A stretch of DNA of 47,977 nt, from positions 1 to 47,977 of the forward strand of contig DASTKT010000002.1 of assembly GCA_035715725.1 (NCBI GenBank). Reading direction: 5' to 3'. Position numbers and translations under genes: made by a program. Below are positions 1 through 8,485 of the stretch, piece after piece. This stretch comes from JADGGV01 sp035715725. Lineage in GTDB: Bacteria > Gemmatimonadota > Gemmatimonadetes > Longimicrobiales > RSA9. Position 1 is the first letter of the stretch, and every line of letters begins with the position of its first letter. The notes below the pieces were generated by a model. That model was not told where the DNA came from. It saw only the letters and a program-made list of their open reading frames with translations, and searched no databases.

Positions 1-428
1 AGCCGCTTCAGATAGGTCTCCTGAAGGCGGGTATGGGCCAACGTGAGGGCGTAGCAGTGGTCGCAGCCAGCGCTCACGCGCGCGCAACCCGTGACGGGGT
101 TCCACGTGGAGTCTGTCCATTCAATGGCGCTGCGTTCACGCATGGTCCCTTGGCGGAATACTGGGCGGTGGTTTTTGCCGAAGATACACCGAAACAGCGC
201 GAAGGCAACGCTGACACTAGACACCGCCGGTGTCCTGTGCAACGTGACGTCCCGTCCGGCGCCGCCGCGTCCAGCAGGTGAATGCGGCGAACTCGCGTAC
301 GCGCCGTTGCCCATTCAAGAGGGCTTCTTGTCGCCTGGAGGTTCTGAGCCGATCGATCTCAGCGTCCAGGCGCTACCGCGACCGGGCGGCGCGGTCGGCC
401 GTGAGGTTCGGCCGCGGACGGCGGCGCA
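1..428. other. Window start with no recognisable gene
   Basis: Several short open frames cross this stretch, but none has a ribosome binding site, a recognisable domain or the strong third-position GC bias of the neighbouring genes. It lies downstream of the M14 peptidase, which ends at 429 on the minus strand. It may contain that gene's terminator or the decayed end of another gene to the left. I see no RNA gene in it. Confidence 0.4.
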
Positions 429-3113
429 TTACCTCTCCGCTCCACCGCTCTGCGGCCCGGCCACCGCCGGCACCCGCGCCGCCGCCGGCGGCGCCCAGAA
501 GCCGGCCGTCCCCTTCGCCCGCTCCGCCACCGCGCGGGCGTAGAGTGCCGCGTTGAAGAGCACGCGAAACGTGCCGTAGGGCTGGCCGCGCCACTGGGGG
601 CGGAAGCCGAGGAGGACGACGTGGCCGGCGCCGTGCTTCGCGTCGAGCGCGGCGGCGTAGCCCTGGAGGTGCTTCTCGCCGAGGAGGTAGCCGGACGCGA
701 GCGGCGAGCCGGCCCGCTCGTAGCGCGCCAGCGCGAAGCCCTCGAAGCCGTCCGTCGTGGTGAAGACCGGGCTCTGGTCGACGAAGATGCTGGCGCGCGC
801 CGGCATCCCGGCCATGACCGGGTGCGCCGGGTCCGTCGTCACCTCGAGGAGCGAGCCGCCCGTGAAGAACTGCTTGCGCGGCAGCGAGTCCACGACGTCC
901 CTCACGGGGAGCCGGAGCTGCCGGATCGCGAAGTCCGCCGCCTGGTTCATGGCGACGAGGGTTCCGCCGCCGCGCACGAACGCGTCCAGCGCCCGCACGC
1001 CGGCCTCGCCGATCCCGCCCTCGTAGCGGGGCGGGACGGAGCCCTTCGCGTAGCCGTCGAGGAGCGCGGCGGGCGGGTCGGAGGCGAGGATGATGGTGTC
1101 GAAGCGGTCGCCCAGGTCGCCGGCCTGGATCTCCGTGTTCGTGATGCTGGTGTACGGCAGCTCGAAGCGGTCGAACAGCCAGCGCGTCCACCCCTCGTCC
1201 ATGGACGCGCGCCACGGCTTGTAGATGGCGATGCGCGGGCGCAGCACGACGCCGCGCGCGTCGCCGGTGCGCGTGGCCTGGACGCCGAGCTGCGAGACCC
1301 AGCGCTCGAGCCGGTCGCCGGCCACGCCGGAGACGAGATAGCGGCCGCGCGCCGGGTCGTAGCGCACCGTGCCGCCGGCCGCGAGCGCGCGGCCGACGAG
1401 CTGGAACGCGCTCGTCTGCGCCGGGTCGAGCGCCAGCTCGCCGCCGCCGCCGGTGATCCGGCCGGCGGGCGGCGCGATCCCGGCGGCGACGCTGTCCGTC
1501 TCGAACGGCGCGCTCACGGCCGTGCGCCAGTCCACCGGCTCGCCGCGCACCGGCTGGAGCGCCGAGCGGAACTCCGCCGTGAGCGGCGAGCGCGCCTCCA
1601 CGACCTTCACGCCCATCTGCAGCGGCAGCGACCAGCCGGCGGCGTCGTACGGCTGCTCGGGCGGGCCCTCGGGGTACTCGCGCAGGTCCGGGTAGCGCTG
1701 CGCCTCGAGCACCTGCCGCACCAGCTCCGCGTACTCCTGGTCCATCGGGACGACCCAGGTGCCGGCCGGATAGGTCGCGCCCTCGATCGTCGCCTCGCGC
1801 GCGAGCCGCGAGACGCGCACGCCGTTGAACGCGAGCCGGCGGAGCAGCTCCGGCGCGGCGCTCGGGTCGTGCTGCTCCGAGGCGACGAGGTACGCGAACG
1901 GCGGCTCCTTCCGGTAGCGGGCGATCGCGTCGCGGCCCGCCTGGTAGCGGTTGTACAGCAGCTCCTCGCGGTACTTCGAGGCGTAGTCGAGGACGGCCAT
2001 GGATGCGGTGCGCATGTAGTCCACGGCGTCGCGCAGCCGCCACCAGCCGCCCTTCCACGGGCTCGGGTAGAGCGACTCGGGGCGCAGGTCGCGGTCGTTC
2101 TTCGGGAAGTCCTCGATCGTGTAGAAGTACGGCGTCGCGTAGCGGTAGAGCGCGGTCTCGGTCCAGAACGAGGCGATGTTCTGGAGCATCGGCAGGTAGT
2201 CGATGTACCCCGGGTACCAGGCGTCGTAGCCGGTCCCCATGTGCGTCGCGCCCGGCTGGCCGTTCGCCTCCAGCTCCTGCGCGATCGTCATCCCGATCGT
2301 GTTCACTTCGCGCGACATCAGCGGCGGCACCCGCGTCGCGATCGGCTCCGCGAACGGCGGCAGCCAGATGCGCGTCGGGAAGGGCGACGACTGGTGGTGC
2401 ACGTGGATGACCTGCGGCTCCCAATGCCGCCACGTGCGCGTGATGACGCGCGACTCCGGGACGTTCAGCATGTACGCGTCCCGGTTGTTGTCGTGGCCGA
2501 TGTACTTCTGGTACAGCTCGTGGAGCGGCGCCGTCTCGTACGGCGTGCCCACGTTCTCGCGGTACCAGTCGACGACGATGTCCTGCCCGTCCGGGTTCAG
2601 CGACGGCCAGAGCAGCAGCACGACGTCGTCCAGGATGCGCCGCACCTTCGGCTCGTCGGCGCGCGACAGGATGTCGTACGCGAGCTGGATCGTGTGCTGC
2701 GCGCCCGCCACCTCCGAGGCGTGCAGCCCGCCGCTGATGTCGACGAAGACCTTCCCGTCCGCCGCGAGCCGCCGCGCCTCCGCGTCCGTCAGCCCGTCCG
2801 GGTGCGCGATCCGCTGCGCCACGGCGCGCAGCCGCTCGAGGTTCGCCAGGTTCTCGGGCGACGAGATCACCGCCAGCACCCACGGCCGCCCCTCGGACGT
2901 CTTCCCGACCTCGAGCAGCTTCAGCCGGTCCGTCGCCGCCGCCAGCTTGCGGAAGTAGGCGACGGACTCCTCGTAGCGCGCCAGCTTGTAGTCGGCGCCG
3001 GGGGCGAAGCCGAGCACGGACTCGGGGGTGGGGAGCGGCGCGTGCTGGGCCGAGAGCGGCGCCGCGAGGCACAGCGTGACGGCCATCGCGGGCCAGGGGA
3101 TGCGACGTCGCAT
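429..3113 (-). CDS. Secreted M14 family zinc carboxypeptidase with C-terminal GATase-like domain
   Basis: An exported metallopeptidase of 894 residues. Residues 1-23 form a signal peptide ending LSAQ. The M14 zinc site is visible as H131 and E134 in GGLHASEV, with a later His in the VIHVHHQS stretch as probable third ligand. The second half (roughly residues 620-850) reads like a ThuA/class-I glutamine amidotransferase-like fold, beginning near IAIYKPW and including a GGGTLVAMNQ turn. No clear nucleophile Cys is seen there. I chose the ATG at 3113 because it has a GGAG site about seven bases upstream and directly precedes the signal peptide. The frame stays open upstream but carries no coding signal. 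Family members degrade peptides in the periplasm or outside the cell; the substrate is unknown. Confidence 0.88.
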   Translation of the reverse strand: MRRRIPWPAMAVTLCLAAPLSAQHAPLPTPESVLGFAPGADYKLARYEESVAYFRKLAAATDRLKLLEVGKTSEGRPWVLAVISSPENLANLERLRAVAQRIAHPDGLTDAEARRLAADGKVFVDISGGLHASEVAGAQHTIQLAYDILSRADEPKVRRILDDVVLLLWPSLNPDGQDIVVDWYRENVGTPYETAPLHELYQKYIGHDNNRDAYMLNVPESRVITRTWRHWEPQVIHVHHQSSPFPTRIWLPPFAEPIATRVPPLMSREVNTIGMTIAQELEANGQPGATHMGTGYDAWYPGYIDYLPMLQNIASFWTETALYRYATPYFYTIEDFPKNDRDLRPESLYPSPWKGGWWRLRDAVDYMRTASMAVLDYASKYREELLYNRYQAGRDAIARYRKEPPFAYLVASEQHDPSAAPELLRRLAFNGVRVSRLAREATIEGATYPAGTWVVPMDQEYAELVRQVLEAQRYPDLREYPEGPPEQPYDAAGWSLPLQMGVKVVEARSPLTAEFRSALQPVRGEPVDWRTAVSAPFETDSVAAGIAPPAGRITGGGGELALDPAQTSAFQLVGRALAAGGTVRYDPARGRYLVSGVAGDRLERWVSQLGVQATRTGDARGVVLRPRIAIYKPWRASMDEGWTRWLFDRFELPYTSITNTEIQAGDLGDRFDTIILASDPPAALLDGYAKGSVPPRYEGGIGEAGVRALDAFVRGGGTLVAMNQAADFAIRQLRLPVRDVVDSLPRKQFFTGGSLLEVTTDPAHPVMAGMPARASIFVDQSPVFTTTDGFEGFALARYERAGSPLASGYLLGEKHLQGYAAALDAKHGAGHVVLLGFRPQWRGQPYGTFRVLFNAALYARAVAERAKGTAGFWAPPAAARVPAVAGPQSGGAER

Positions 3114-3698
3114 TCGGTCTCCGGAAGGGTGGGCCCGGCCCCGCGGGCGCGGGGCCGGGTCTCGCTGCAAGTTGCGGTCGGTGCGGGAATATGATGCGAA
3201 GAGACGCGGGGAGAAAAGGTGGGCACGGTCGCCGGTCACGCGGTCGGCCGGCGGCGCCACACCATCCCCGCGGGGCGGGCGGGGCCGGGTCCGCGCGCGT
3301 CCTGGCCGGAGGGACGGAGCGGACTCCCGCATAGTACGTCGGCCGCGGCCGACCGGATTGCGCCGCGCGTTCCCGGGGTTTCGGTGTTCGAGCCCGAGAG
3401 GGCGCCGGCGGGGCGCGGAGCCCGGGCCCGTCTATCGGCGTTCATCGGCGTTCGCGGGCGCCGCTGCGTGCGGGAACGGAAAGGTGTCACACGGAGACAC
3501 GGAGAGCACGGAGGGTTGCCGGGCACGGGAGACCCATCGGGGAGCGCACCTTCCTTTGATGTCATTTCCGGCGCACGCAGGCGGCTCGGGGTGCGGCCGG
3601 GGTGCTGCGGCCTCCGTCGGTGGCTCCTCCGTGGACGCCGTGTCTCCGTGTGACACATTTCCGTTCCCGGCGGTCACGACGCGCCGCTGCGGCCGGCG
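3114..3698. other. Intergenic region between two minus-strand peptidase genes
   Basis: This gap lies upstream of the M14 gene and downstream of the M48 gene. It contains the inverted-repeat element at 3472-3668 and presumably the M14 promoter between about 3114 and 3350. No protein-coding or RNA gene is apparent. Confidence 0.6.
3472..3668. repeat. Inverted-repeat element, CACGGAGACACGGAG type, no ORF
   Basis: The left arm at 3472-3514 and the right arm at 3626-3668 are 43-base inverted copies with four mismatches. They share GGGAACGGAAA at the outer ends and TGTCACACGGAGACACGG in the middle. The arms are built from short degenerate repeats of ACGGAG/ACACGG. The interior of about 110 bases has no gene. 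The design matches the S23-flanking inverted repeats elsewhere in the window, which suggests a non-autonomous mobile or RNA-hairpin element (inference). Confidence 0.7.
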
Positions 3699-5093
3699 CT
3701 ACCGCGGCAGCGGCTCCCCGGCGTGCTCCGCCTTCCAGCGCATCGCCATCAGGATGCGCGTCCGCCCGCTCGGGTGGTCGTAGAACAGGAACTCCTCGAC
3801 CGGGCCGGGCGCCAGCTTCCGGTACTCGCCGAGCTTCAGCGAGATCGTCGCGAAGCCGTCCGGCTCGCGTGCGGCGTTCACGCCGAAGATGTCGGCCTCC
3901 GCCTCGTTCGAGCGCACGTACGTGTTCATGACGGGCGTCATGAGGTAGCCGAACGCGGCGAGGATGAGCGCGACGAGCGGGAGCCCGGCCGGGTCGGCGA
4001 TGCCGCGCACGCCCCAGCGCTCGCCCCAGCGCGCCTGCGCCCGGTCGAACGCCCAGCGCAGCAGCGCGAAGGCGACCACGATCACGACGAGCATGAAGAC
4101 GAGCGACTCGTAGACGTGGTGCAGCACGTAGTGCCCCATCTCATGCCCCATGACCGCCCGGATCTCCGGGAGCGTGCCGCGGCGCAAGAGGTTGTCGTTC
4201 AGCGTGATGCGCTGGGTGCCGAAGATCCCGGACACGTTCGCGCTGATGCGCGTGCTCTGCCGTGAGGCGTCCACCACGAAGACGTCGTGCGCCTCGATGC
4301 CGTTCGCGCGGGCGAGCGCGAGGATCGGATCGCGGACGCGCGGGTCGGTGAGCGGCTCGACCCGGTTGAACAGCGGCAGGATGTAGACGGGGAAGAGCAG
4401 GATCCCGAAGGCGCTGAGGACGAGCGCCGTCGCCGCGCCCCAGACCGGCCACGTCCGCGGCGCGCGGCGCGCCACGGCGTACAGCGCGACGACGGTCGCG
4501 CCGCCGAAGAGGAGCCCCACGAGGAAGCCCTTCCCCTGGTCCCCGAGCCAGGCGCCGAACGTCTGCGTCGCGAGCCCGTACCGCTTCTCCCGCAGGAACC
4601 CCGCGTAGATCGTCCACGGCAGCGTGATCAGCGTGGTCAGGACGAGGAACTGCGCCCAGTAGAGGAAGACCTGGAGCGAGCGCGAGGACGTCCACCGCTC
4701 CGCGCGGTCGCGCATCGCGCGCGACCAGCCTCGCGCCAGCACGAGCAGCATCACGCCGATCGTGATCAGCGTCCCCCACAGGGCGATCCAGTAGCCGCCC
4801 TCGAAGTACGCGTCGGAGCGGGCGCGCTCGGCCGCCGGGACCGTGGCGAGGTAGGCGCGCGTGGCGGCCTCGGGGTCGAGCGTCGGGGGTGCACTCGGCG
4901 GGGCAGCCGTGGCCTGAGCGGAGCCGGGAGCGGGCGCGGTGGCGGTCGGCGGGGCGGGTCGTGTCGCGCCGGCTGCCGGCGTCTGCGCGTGGACCGTGGC
5001 GGCGGGCATCGTCGCTACGAGCAGCGCCAGCACGGCGGCCGCGCGGCGGGGGAGGGCGGACGTGCGTCGGGCGGCGCGACAGGTCGGCCTCAT
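3699..5093 (-). CDS. M48 family membrane metalloprotease (Ste24/CAAX-protease-like)
   Basis: A 464-residue integral membrane protease. A signal peptide ends near VHAQ (residue 37) and is followed by an Ala/Pro/Thr-rich linker to about residue 72. A group of transmembrane segments precedes the catalytic site (about 103-120, 145-165, 190-208, 220-243). The zinc motif HEMGH is at residues 317-321, and the third ligand Glu lies in the SNEAEAD segment. Two more hydrophobic segments lie between them. This order matches the Peptidase_M48_N plus Peptidase_M48 arrangement. Two ATGs stand side by side at 5096 and 5093; the second has the better spacing (seven bases) from GGAGG. Likely role is membrane-protein quality control or processing. 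Confidence 0.88.
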   Translation of the reverse strand: MRPTCRAARRTSALPRRAAAVLALLVATMPAATVHAQTPAAGATRPAPPTATAPAPGSAQATAAPPSAPPTLDPEAATRAYLATVPAAERARSDAYFEGGYWIALWGTLITIGVMLLVLARGWSRAMRDRAERWTSSRSLQVFLYWAQFLVLTTLITLPWTIYAGFLREKRYGLATQTFGAWLGDQGKGFLVGLLFGGATVVALYAVARRAPRTWPVWGAATALVLSAFGILLFPVYILPLFNRVEPLTDPRVRDPILALARANGIEAHDVFVVDASRQSTRISANVSGIFGTQRITLNDNLLRRGTLPEIRAVMGHEMGHYVLHHVYESLVFMLVVIVVAFALLRWAFDRAQARWGERWGVRGIADPAGLPLVALILAAFGYLMTPVMNTYVRSNEAEADIFGVNAAREPDGFATISLKLGEYRKLAPGPVEEFLFYDHPSGRTRILMAMRWKAEHAGEPLPR

Positions 5094-5585
5094 CATCTCG
5101 CCTCCGGATGTGGAGCGGCTGGGCACGGCACGTTGCGAAGATACGGCGCGCTCGCGCGGCCGGGGATGCGCGGACCGCCCGACGGGACGCCGGCAGACGC
5201 GAGGTGAATGGAATGAATCGACAGGATGAACAGGATAAAATCTGATGACGGAACAAACGATGGCGCTGCCGGCACGGCGGTGGGCGTCGGCGCGATCGTG
5301 TGGCTGGTGTCGCGGCTCGTGATGGCAGACGACTAAAGCAGTTCCCGCTTGCGCTTGCGCGCCCGCTTGCGCGCCCGGCTGTTCGGTGGAGGGGGTGATC
5401 GTCGTCTCACCCACTCTCCCGCTCATCCGCTCGCCCAATCGGCAGAAGCGCCGGGCGGCGCGCAAGCGCGAGCGCAAGCGGGAAAATCTATAGGCGACGT
5501 GCCCCGCCTCGCTTCACGCGCGGCCTTTGCCCACGTATCCTTCCGCCGATCCTTCTCTCGTCCACTCCGGGACCCACGGTGATCG
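5094..5585. other. Divergent intergenic region between the M48 protease and the amidase
   Basis: About 490 bases without a gene. It holds a short run of GGATGAACA/AACAGGATAAAATC-type repeats at 5212-5247 and the inverted-repeat element at 5342-5484. The AT-containing stretch AAAATCTATAG just after the right arm (5482-5492) is a possible -10 region for the amidase. Promoters of both divergent genes must lie here. Confidence 0.5.
5342..5484. repeat. Inverted-repeat element of GCTTGC-type hexamers, no ORF
   Basis: The left arm begins TTCCCGCTTGCGCT (5342-5355) and the right arm ends with its exact complement (5471-5484). A second matching block is GCTTGCGCGCC at 5365-5375 against 5457-5467. A small length difference separates the two blocks. 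The arms consist of tandem GCTTGC/GCGCCC-like units. The interior of about 80 bases has no ORF. The arrangement is like the arms around the S23 genes but with different sequence. Confidence 0.65.
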
Positions 5586-7169
5586 ATGCCGCCCCGACTC
5601 CGCCTCCGCTCCGCGCTCGTGCTGTGCCTGTTGCTTCCCACCGGGGCCGCCGCGCAGACCCGGGCGCAGCGGCGCACGGCGCCCGCGTTCGACGTCGTCG
5701 AGACGACGATCGCGCGCGTGCACGAGGCGATGCGCGCGCACCGGCTGACGGCCCGGGCGCTGGTGCAGGCCTACCTCGACCGCATCGCGGCGTACGACAA
5801 GCAGGGCCCCGCGCTGAACGCGATCATCCTGGTGAACCCGGATGCGCTGCGGGTCGCCGACTCGCTGGACGCGGAGTATGCGCGGACCGGCCGGTTCGCC
5901 GGCCCGCTGCACGGCATCCCGGTGATCGTGAAGGACAACTTCGAGACGCGCGGGCTGCAGACGACGGCGGGCTCGCTCTCGCTCGCCGGATACGTCCCCG
6001 AGCGGGACGCGTACCAGGTGCGGCGGCTGCGCGAGGCCGGCGCGATCGTGCTGGCCAAGTCGAACATGGCCGAATTCGCGTTCTCGCCCTACGAGACCGT
6101 GGGCTCGATGCTGCCGGGGTACACGCGCAACCCGTACGCGACGAACCGCGTGACCGCGGGCTCCAGCGGCGGGACGGCCGCGGCCGTGGCGGCGAGCTTC
6201 GGTGTGTTCGGGCTGGGGAGCGACACCGGGAACTCGATCCGCGGCCCGTCGGCGCACCAGGCGCTGGTCGGCATCCGCTCGACGATGGGGCTGACCAGCC
6301 GGGCCGGGATCGTGCCGCTCTACCTCGGCCGCGACGTGGGCGGGCCGATGGCCCGGAGCGTGGCGGACGCGGCGGCGGTGCTGGACGTCGTCGCCGGAAG
6401 CGACCCGGCCGACCCCGCCACCGCGGAGGCGGCGCGCCACATCCCGCGGGAAGGGTACGCGGCGCACCTGCGGCGGGACGGGCTCGCGGGGAAACGGATC
6501 GGCGTGGTGCGGCAGCTCTCCGACTCCACGGCGGACCCGGAGGTGATCCGTCGCTTCGACGAGGCGCTCGCGGTGCTGCGCCGCGAGGGCGCCACGGTGG
6601 TCGACTCGGTGCGCATCGTGGAGCTGGACACGATCCACGGCGCGACGGTGTGCGCGAGCTTCAAGCCGGACATCGACGCGTTCCTCGCCGCGCGGCCGGG
6701 CGCGCCCGTGCACTCGCTGGCCGAGATCATCGCCTCCAACCGCTTCCACCCCACCATCGCGGGGCGGCTCCGGTCGTACGCCGAGTTCCAGGGCACGCCG
6801 GAGACGAACCCGGTCTGTCAGGAGGCCGCGCGCAACGAGGCCCGGCTGCGCGACGGCGTGCGCCGCGTGCTCGCGGAGCGGCGCCTGGACGCGCTCGTCT
6901 ACCCGACATGGGACAATCCGCCCCGCCTGATCGGCGACCTGAACACGCCGGACGGCAACAACAGCTGGCAGCTCTCGCCGCCCACCGGCTTCCCGGCGCT
7001 CACCGTGCCCATGGGGTGGGTCCATGGCGGCGCGCTCCCGGCCGGCCTGCAGATCCTCGGGGACGCCTGGTCGGAGCCGCGCCTCATCGAGATCGCCTAT
7101 GCGTTCGAGCAGGCGACGCGGTTCCGCCGGCCGCCGGCGTCCACGCCCGCCCTGGACAGAGCGCTCTAA
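5586..7169 (+). CDS. Secreted amidase (amidase-signature family)
   Basis: A 527-residue amidase-signature hydrolase with an N-terminal signal peptide ending AAAQ near residue 23. The Ser-cisSer-Lys triad is visible: Lys in PVIVKDN, the glycine/serine-rich AGSSGGTAAAVA loop with the cis-Ser, and the nucleophile Ser in GSDTGNSIRGPS. Length and motif order fit the family. The ATG follows a poor ribosome site but is placed correctly for the signal peptide. It stands alone between an inverted-repeat element and a small-gene pair. Substrate is not predictable; family members cleave amides, peptide amides or related bonds. Confidence 0.88.
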   Translation: MPPRLRLRSALVLCLLLPTGAAAQTRAQRRTAPAFDVVETTIARVHEAMRAHRLTARALVQAYLDRIAAYDKQGPALNAIILVNPDALRVADSLDAEYARTGRFAGPLHGIPVIVKDNFETRGLQTTAGSLSLAGYVPERDAYQVRRLREAGAIVLAKSNMAEFAFSPYETVGSMLPGYTRNPYATNRVTAGSSGGTAAAVAASFGVFGLGSDTGNSIRGPSAHQALVGIRSTMGLTSRAGIVPLYLGRDVGGPMARSVADAAAVLDVVAGSDPADPATAEAARHIPREGYAAHLRRDGLAGKRIGVVRQLSDSTADPEVIRRFDEALAVLRREGATVVDSVRIVELDTIHGATVCASFKPDIDAFLAARPGAPVHSLAEIIASNRFHPTIAGRLRSYAEFQGTPETNPVCQEAARNEARLRDGVRRVLAERRLDALVYPTWDNPPRLIGDLNTPDGNNSWQLSPPTGFPALTVPMGWVHGGALPAGLQILGDAWSEPRLIEIAYAFEQATRFRRPPASTPALDRAL

Positions 7170-7262
7170 CTCGGTCGGGCCACGGGGGTTGGCCCCGCTG
7201 GCGCGACGGCATTTGGTTTGCAATTTCCTCCGCCGACCTCAAACCCGGAGGGAGGAAGCCGC

Positions 7263-7376
7263 ATGAACAGACGCATGGGGGATCGGGGGCCGCTCGCCCC
7301 CGAGGGGGATCGGCGGCGCGACCGCGGAGTCACGGCGCGCCCCGGCCGGACGCACCCGCGAGCGGAGGCGCGCTGA
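7263..7376 (+). CDS. Small 37-residue Arg-rich protein, translationally coupled to next gene
   Basis: A mini-ORF starting at an ATG preceded by a strong GGAGGGAGG ribosome site. It encodes 37 residues, very rich in Arg, and ends with TGA overlapping the next ATG (TGATG). I do not recognise it. The strong site and exact coupling favour a leader or coupling peptide over chance, but GC-rich DNA gives many such frames. It has no membrane segment. Confidence 0.4.
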   Translation: MNRRMGDRGPLAPEGDRRRDRGVTARPGRTHPRAEAR

Positions 7377-7651
7377 TGTGGCGTCGGTTCGAGGCCGAGG
7401 GCGTCGAGTGGGAGGTGAGGGCGGTCCCCAGTCTGACCGGATCGGGCGACGGCGTCCGCTCCGGGGACGAGATTCTCGAGTTCCGCTCCAGCGACGCCAA
7501 CCTGCCGGCGCGGAGGGTGGTGGTGGAGGCGGGGATCCTGGCCGAGATGGGCGAGCAGGCGCTGCGCGCCGCGTTCCAGCGCGCGCACCCGATCGGCGGT
7601 GACCACTACGGCCGCCCCGGCAAGAAGATGGGCGACGTCGCCGGGACCTGA
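7376..7651 (+). CDS. Small conserved-looking hypothetical protein
   Basis: A 91-residue soluble protein starting at an ATG with GGAGG seven bases upstream. It begins with WRRFEAEGVEWEVRAV, contains a SGDEILEFRSS segment, and ends in a basic tail. No catalytic or metal motif is visible. The beta-rich start (alternating charged and hydrophobic residues) suggests a small globular domain. It is coupled to the 37-residue ORF by a TGATG overlap and is convergent with the 72-residue gene at 7678. Function is unknown. Confidence 0.6.
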   Translation: MWRRFEAEGVEWEVRAVPSLTGSGDGVRSGDEILEFRSSDANLPARRVVVEAGILAEMGEQALRAAFQRAHPIGGDHYGRPGKKMGDVAGT

Positions 7652-7669
7652 GCCCCTCGCATGCGGGGC
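7652..7669. terminator. Hairpin between convergent small genes
   Basis: A GCCCC stem pairs with GGGGC across TCGCATGC right after the stop codon of the 91-residue gene. The gap to the convergent gene is only 26 bases, so it may serve both. There is no T run. Confidence 0.4.
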
Positions 7670-7677
7670 CCGGCGGC

Positions 7678-7896
7678 TCAGGGCCCCGCGTCCTCCGCGA
7701 GCATCCTGCCCACGCGCTCCATCGCGAGGCCGCGCTCGACGAGCACCTTGCCGAGGTGCTGCATGATCTCCGGCGGCACACGCTCGGGGTTCTGACGGAA
7801 CGCGCGCACGTCGCCCACGGCGATGCCGAGGGCGAGGGCCAGCTCTTTCTCCGTGCCGAGGAAGAGGTTCGTCGCGTGCCTGAAGTCGAGGGCCAT
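7678..7896 (-). CDS. Small predicted DNA-binding-like protein (72 aa)
   Basis: A 72-residue protein whose ATG at 7896 has AGGAG about eight bases upstream. It is helical, with a LALALGIAVGDVRAF stretch followed by PPEIMQHLGKVLVERG, which resembles a compact helix-turn-helix of XRE type. It is too short and divergent for a firm family call. The promoter would lie within the left arm of the hairpin array at 7911-8071, so the array may influence its expression. Confidence 0.55.
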   Translation of the reverse strand: MALDFRHATNLFLGTEKELALALGIAVGDVRAFRQNPERVPPEIMQHLGKVLVERGLAMERVGRMLAEDAGP

Positions 7897-7910
7897 CGGG
7901 CGTCTCCTCT

Positions 7911-8071
7911 CGCCGCCGAAGGCGGCGCACGCTGGCGCTGTCGTCGCGCCTGCGGCGCGACGCACGCTCGCGCTGCTCGCTGTCGCGGCCTGCGGCCGCG
8001 CACGTTGCACTGTCGCTCGCCTGCGGCTCGCGTACGCTCGCTGCGCTCGCTGTAGCGGCGCTGCGCGCCGC
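7911..8071. repeat. Left hairpin array (five GC hairpins with triloops)
   Basis: Five palindromes with three-base loops occur in order: 7911-7927 (loop GAA), 7942-7962 (nine-bp stem, loop TGC), 7984-8000 (TGC), 8015-8031 (short TGC core) and 8055-8071 (TGC). Similar linkers of about 15-25 bases containing GCACGCTCGC and GCTCGCTGT separate them. Bases 7985-8032 are exactly inverted at 8370-8417. Confidence 0.85.
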
Positions 8072-8257
8072 GAGGTGCGGGGCCGCCGGCACGGCGCCCT
8101 GAGGCTGCCCTGTCGTTCCGGCGACCCGTGCTTCGACAACGTACGCGTGTCGCTGCCGGTACCGCTATCCGGTTCGTTCACCTGCCGTCGATCTCGGCCG
8201 CCAGGTTCCTGCCCCCGAAATCCGTGCGCGGGCCCGGCCGGAGGTGTGGCCGTTCCC

Positions 8258-8446
8258 GCGGCCGAAGGCCGCTACAGCGAGCGGAGCGAGCGTGCGCTCG
8301 CCGAAGGCGAGCAACAGCGTGAGCGTACGTGGCGCCGCAGGCGCCACGACAGCGAGCAGCGCGAGCGTGCGCGAGCCGCAGGCGAGCGACAGTGCAACGT
8401 GCGCGGCCGCAGGCCGCAGAGGCGTGCGCGGCGCCGTCGGCGCCGC
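8258..8446. repeat. Right hairpin array (six GC hairpins with triloops)
   Basis: Six palindromes with loops GAA, GAA, GCA, GCA, GCA and GTC lie at 8258-8272, 8296-8312, 8328-8348, about 8371-8387, 8403-8417 and 8428-8446. The linkers carry GACAGCGAGC and GAGCGTGC, the complement of the left-array linkers. The stems differ from one another but the loops and linkers are kept, as in repeated extragenic palindromes. Confidence 0.85.
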
Positions 8447-8485
8447 TATCTTCCCGCCGCCGTTCGTCCCTAACCCCAGGATGTC

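Larger units (their letters stand above)
7897..8485. other. Divergent intergenic region filled by an inverted hairpin array
   Basis: Almost the whole 590-base gap between the 72-residue gene and thrC is occupied by the two hairpin arrays at 7911-8071 and 8258-8446. The interior at 8072-8257 has no ORF with a ribosome site and no recognisable RNA. Confidence 0.6.

Noticed and set aside
33..543. Overlapping short plus-strand ORFs at the window start
   Set aside because: No ribosome site, no domain and no consistent codon bias; they overlap each other and the end of the M14 gene.
5579..7375. Long frame continuous with the 91-residue gene, overlapping the amidase
   Set aside because: It is out of frame with a clear amidase gene; only the last 91 codons, with their own ribosome site, look real.
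7911..8446. Possible CRISPR array
   Set aside because: Units are hairpins with variable stems and conserved linkers, organised as two inverted arms. There are no equal-length unique spacers and no cas genes.
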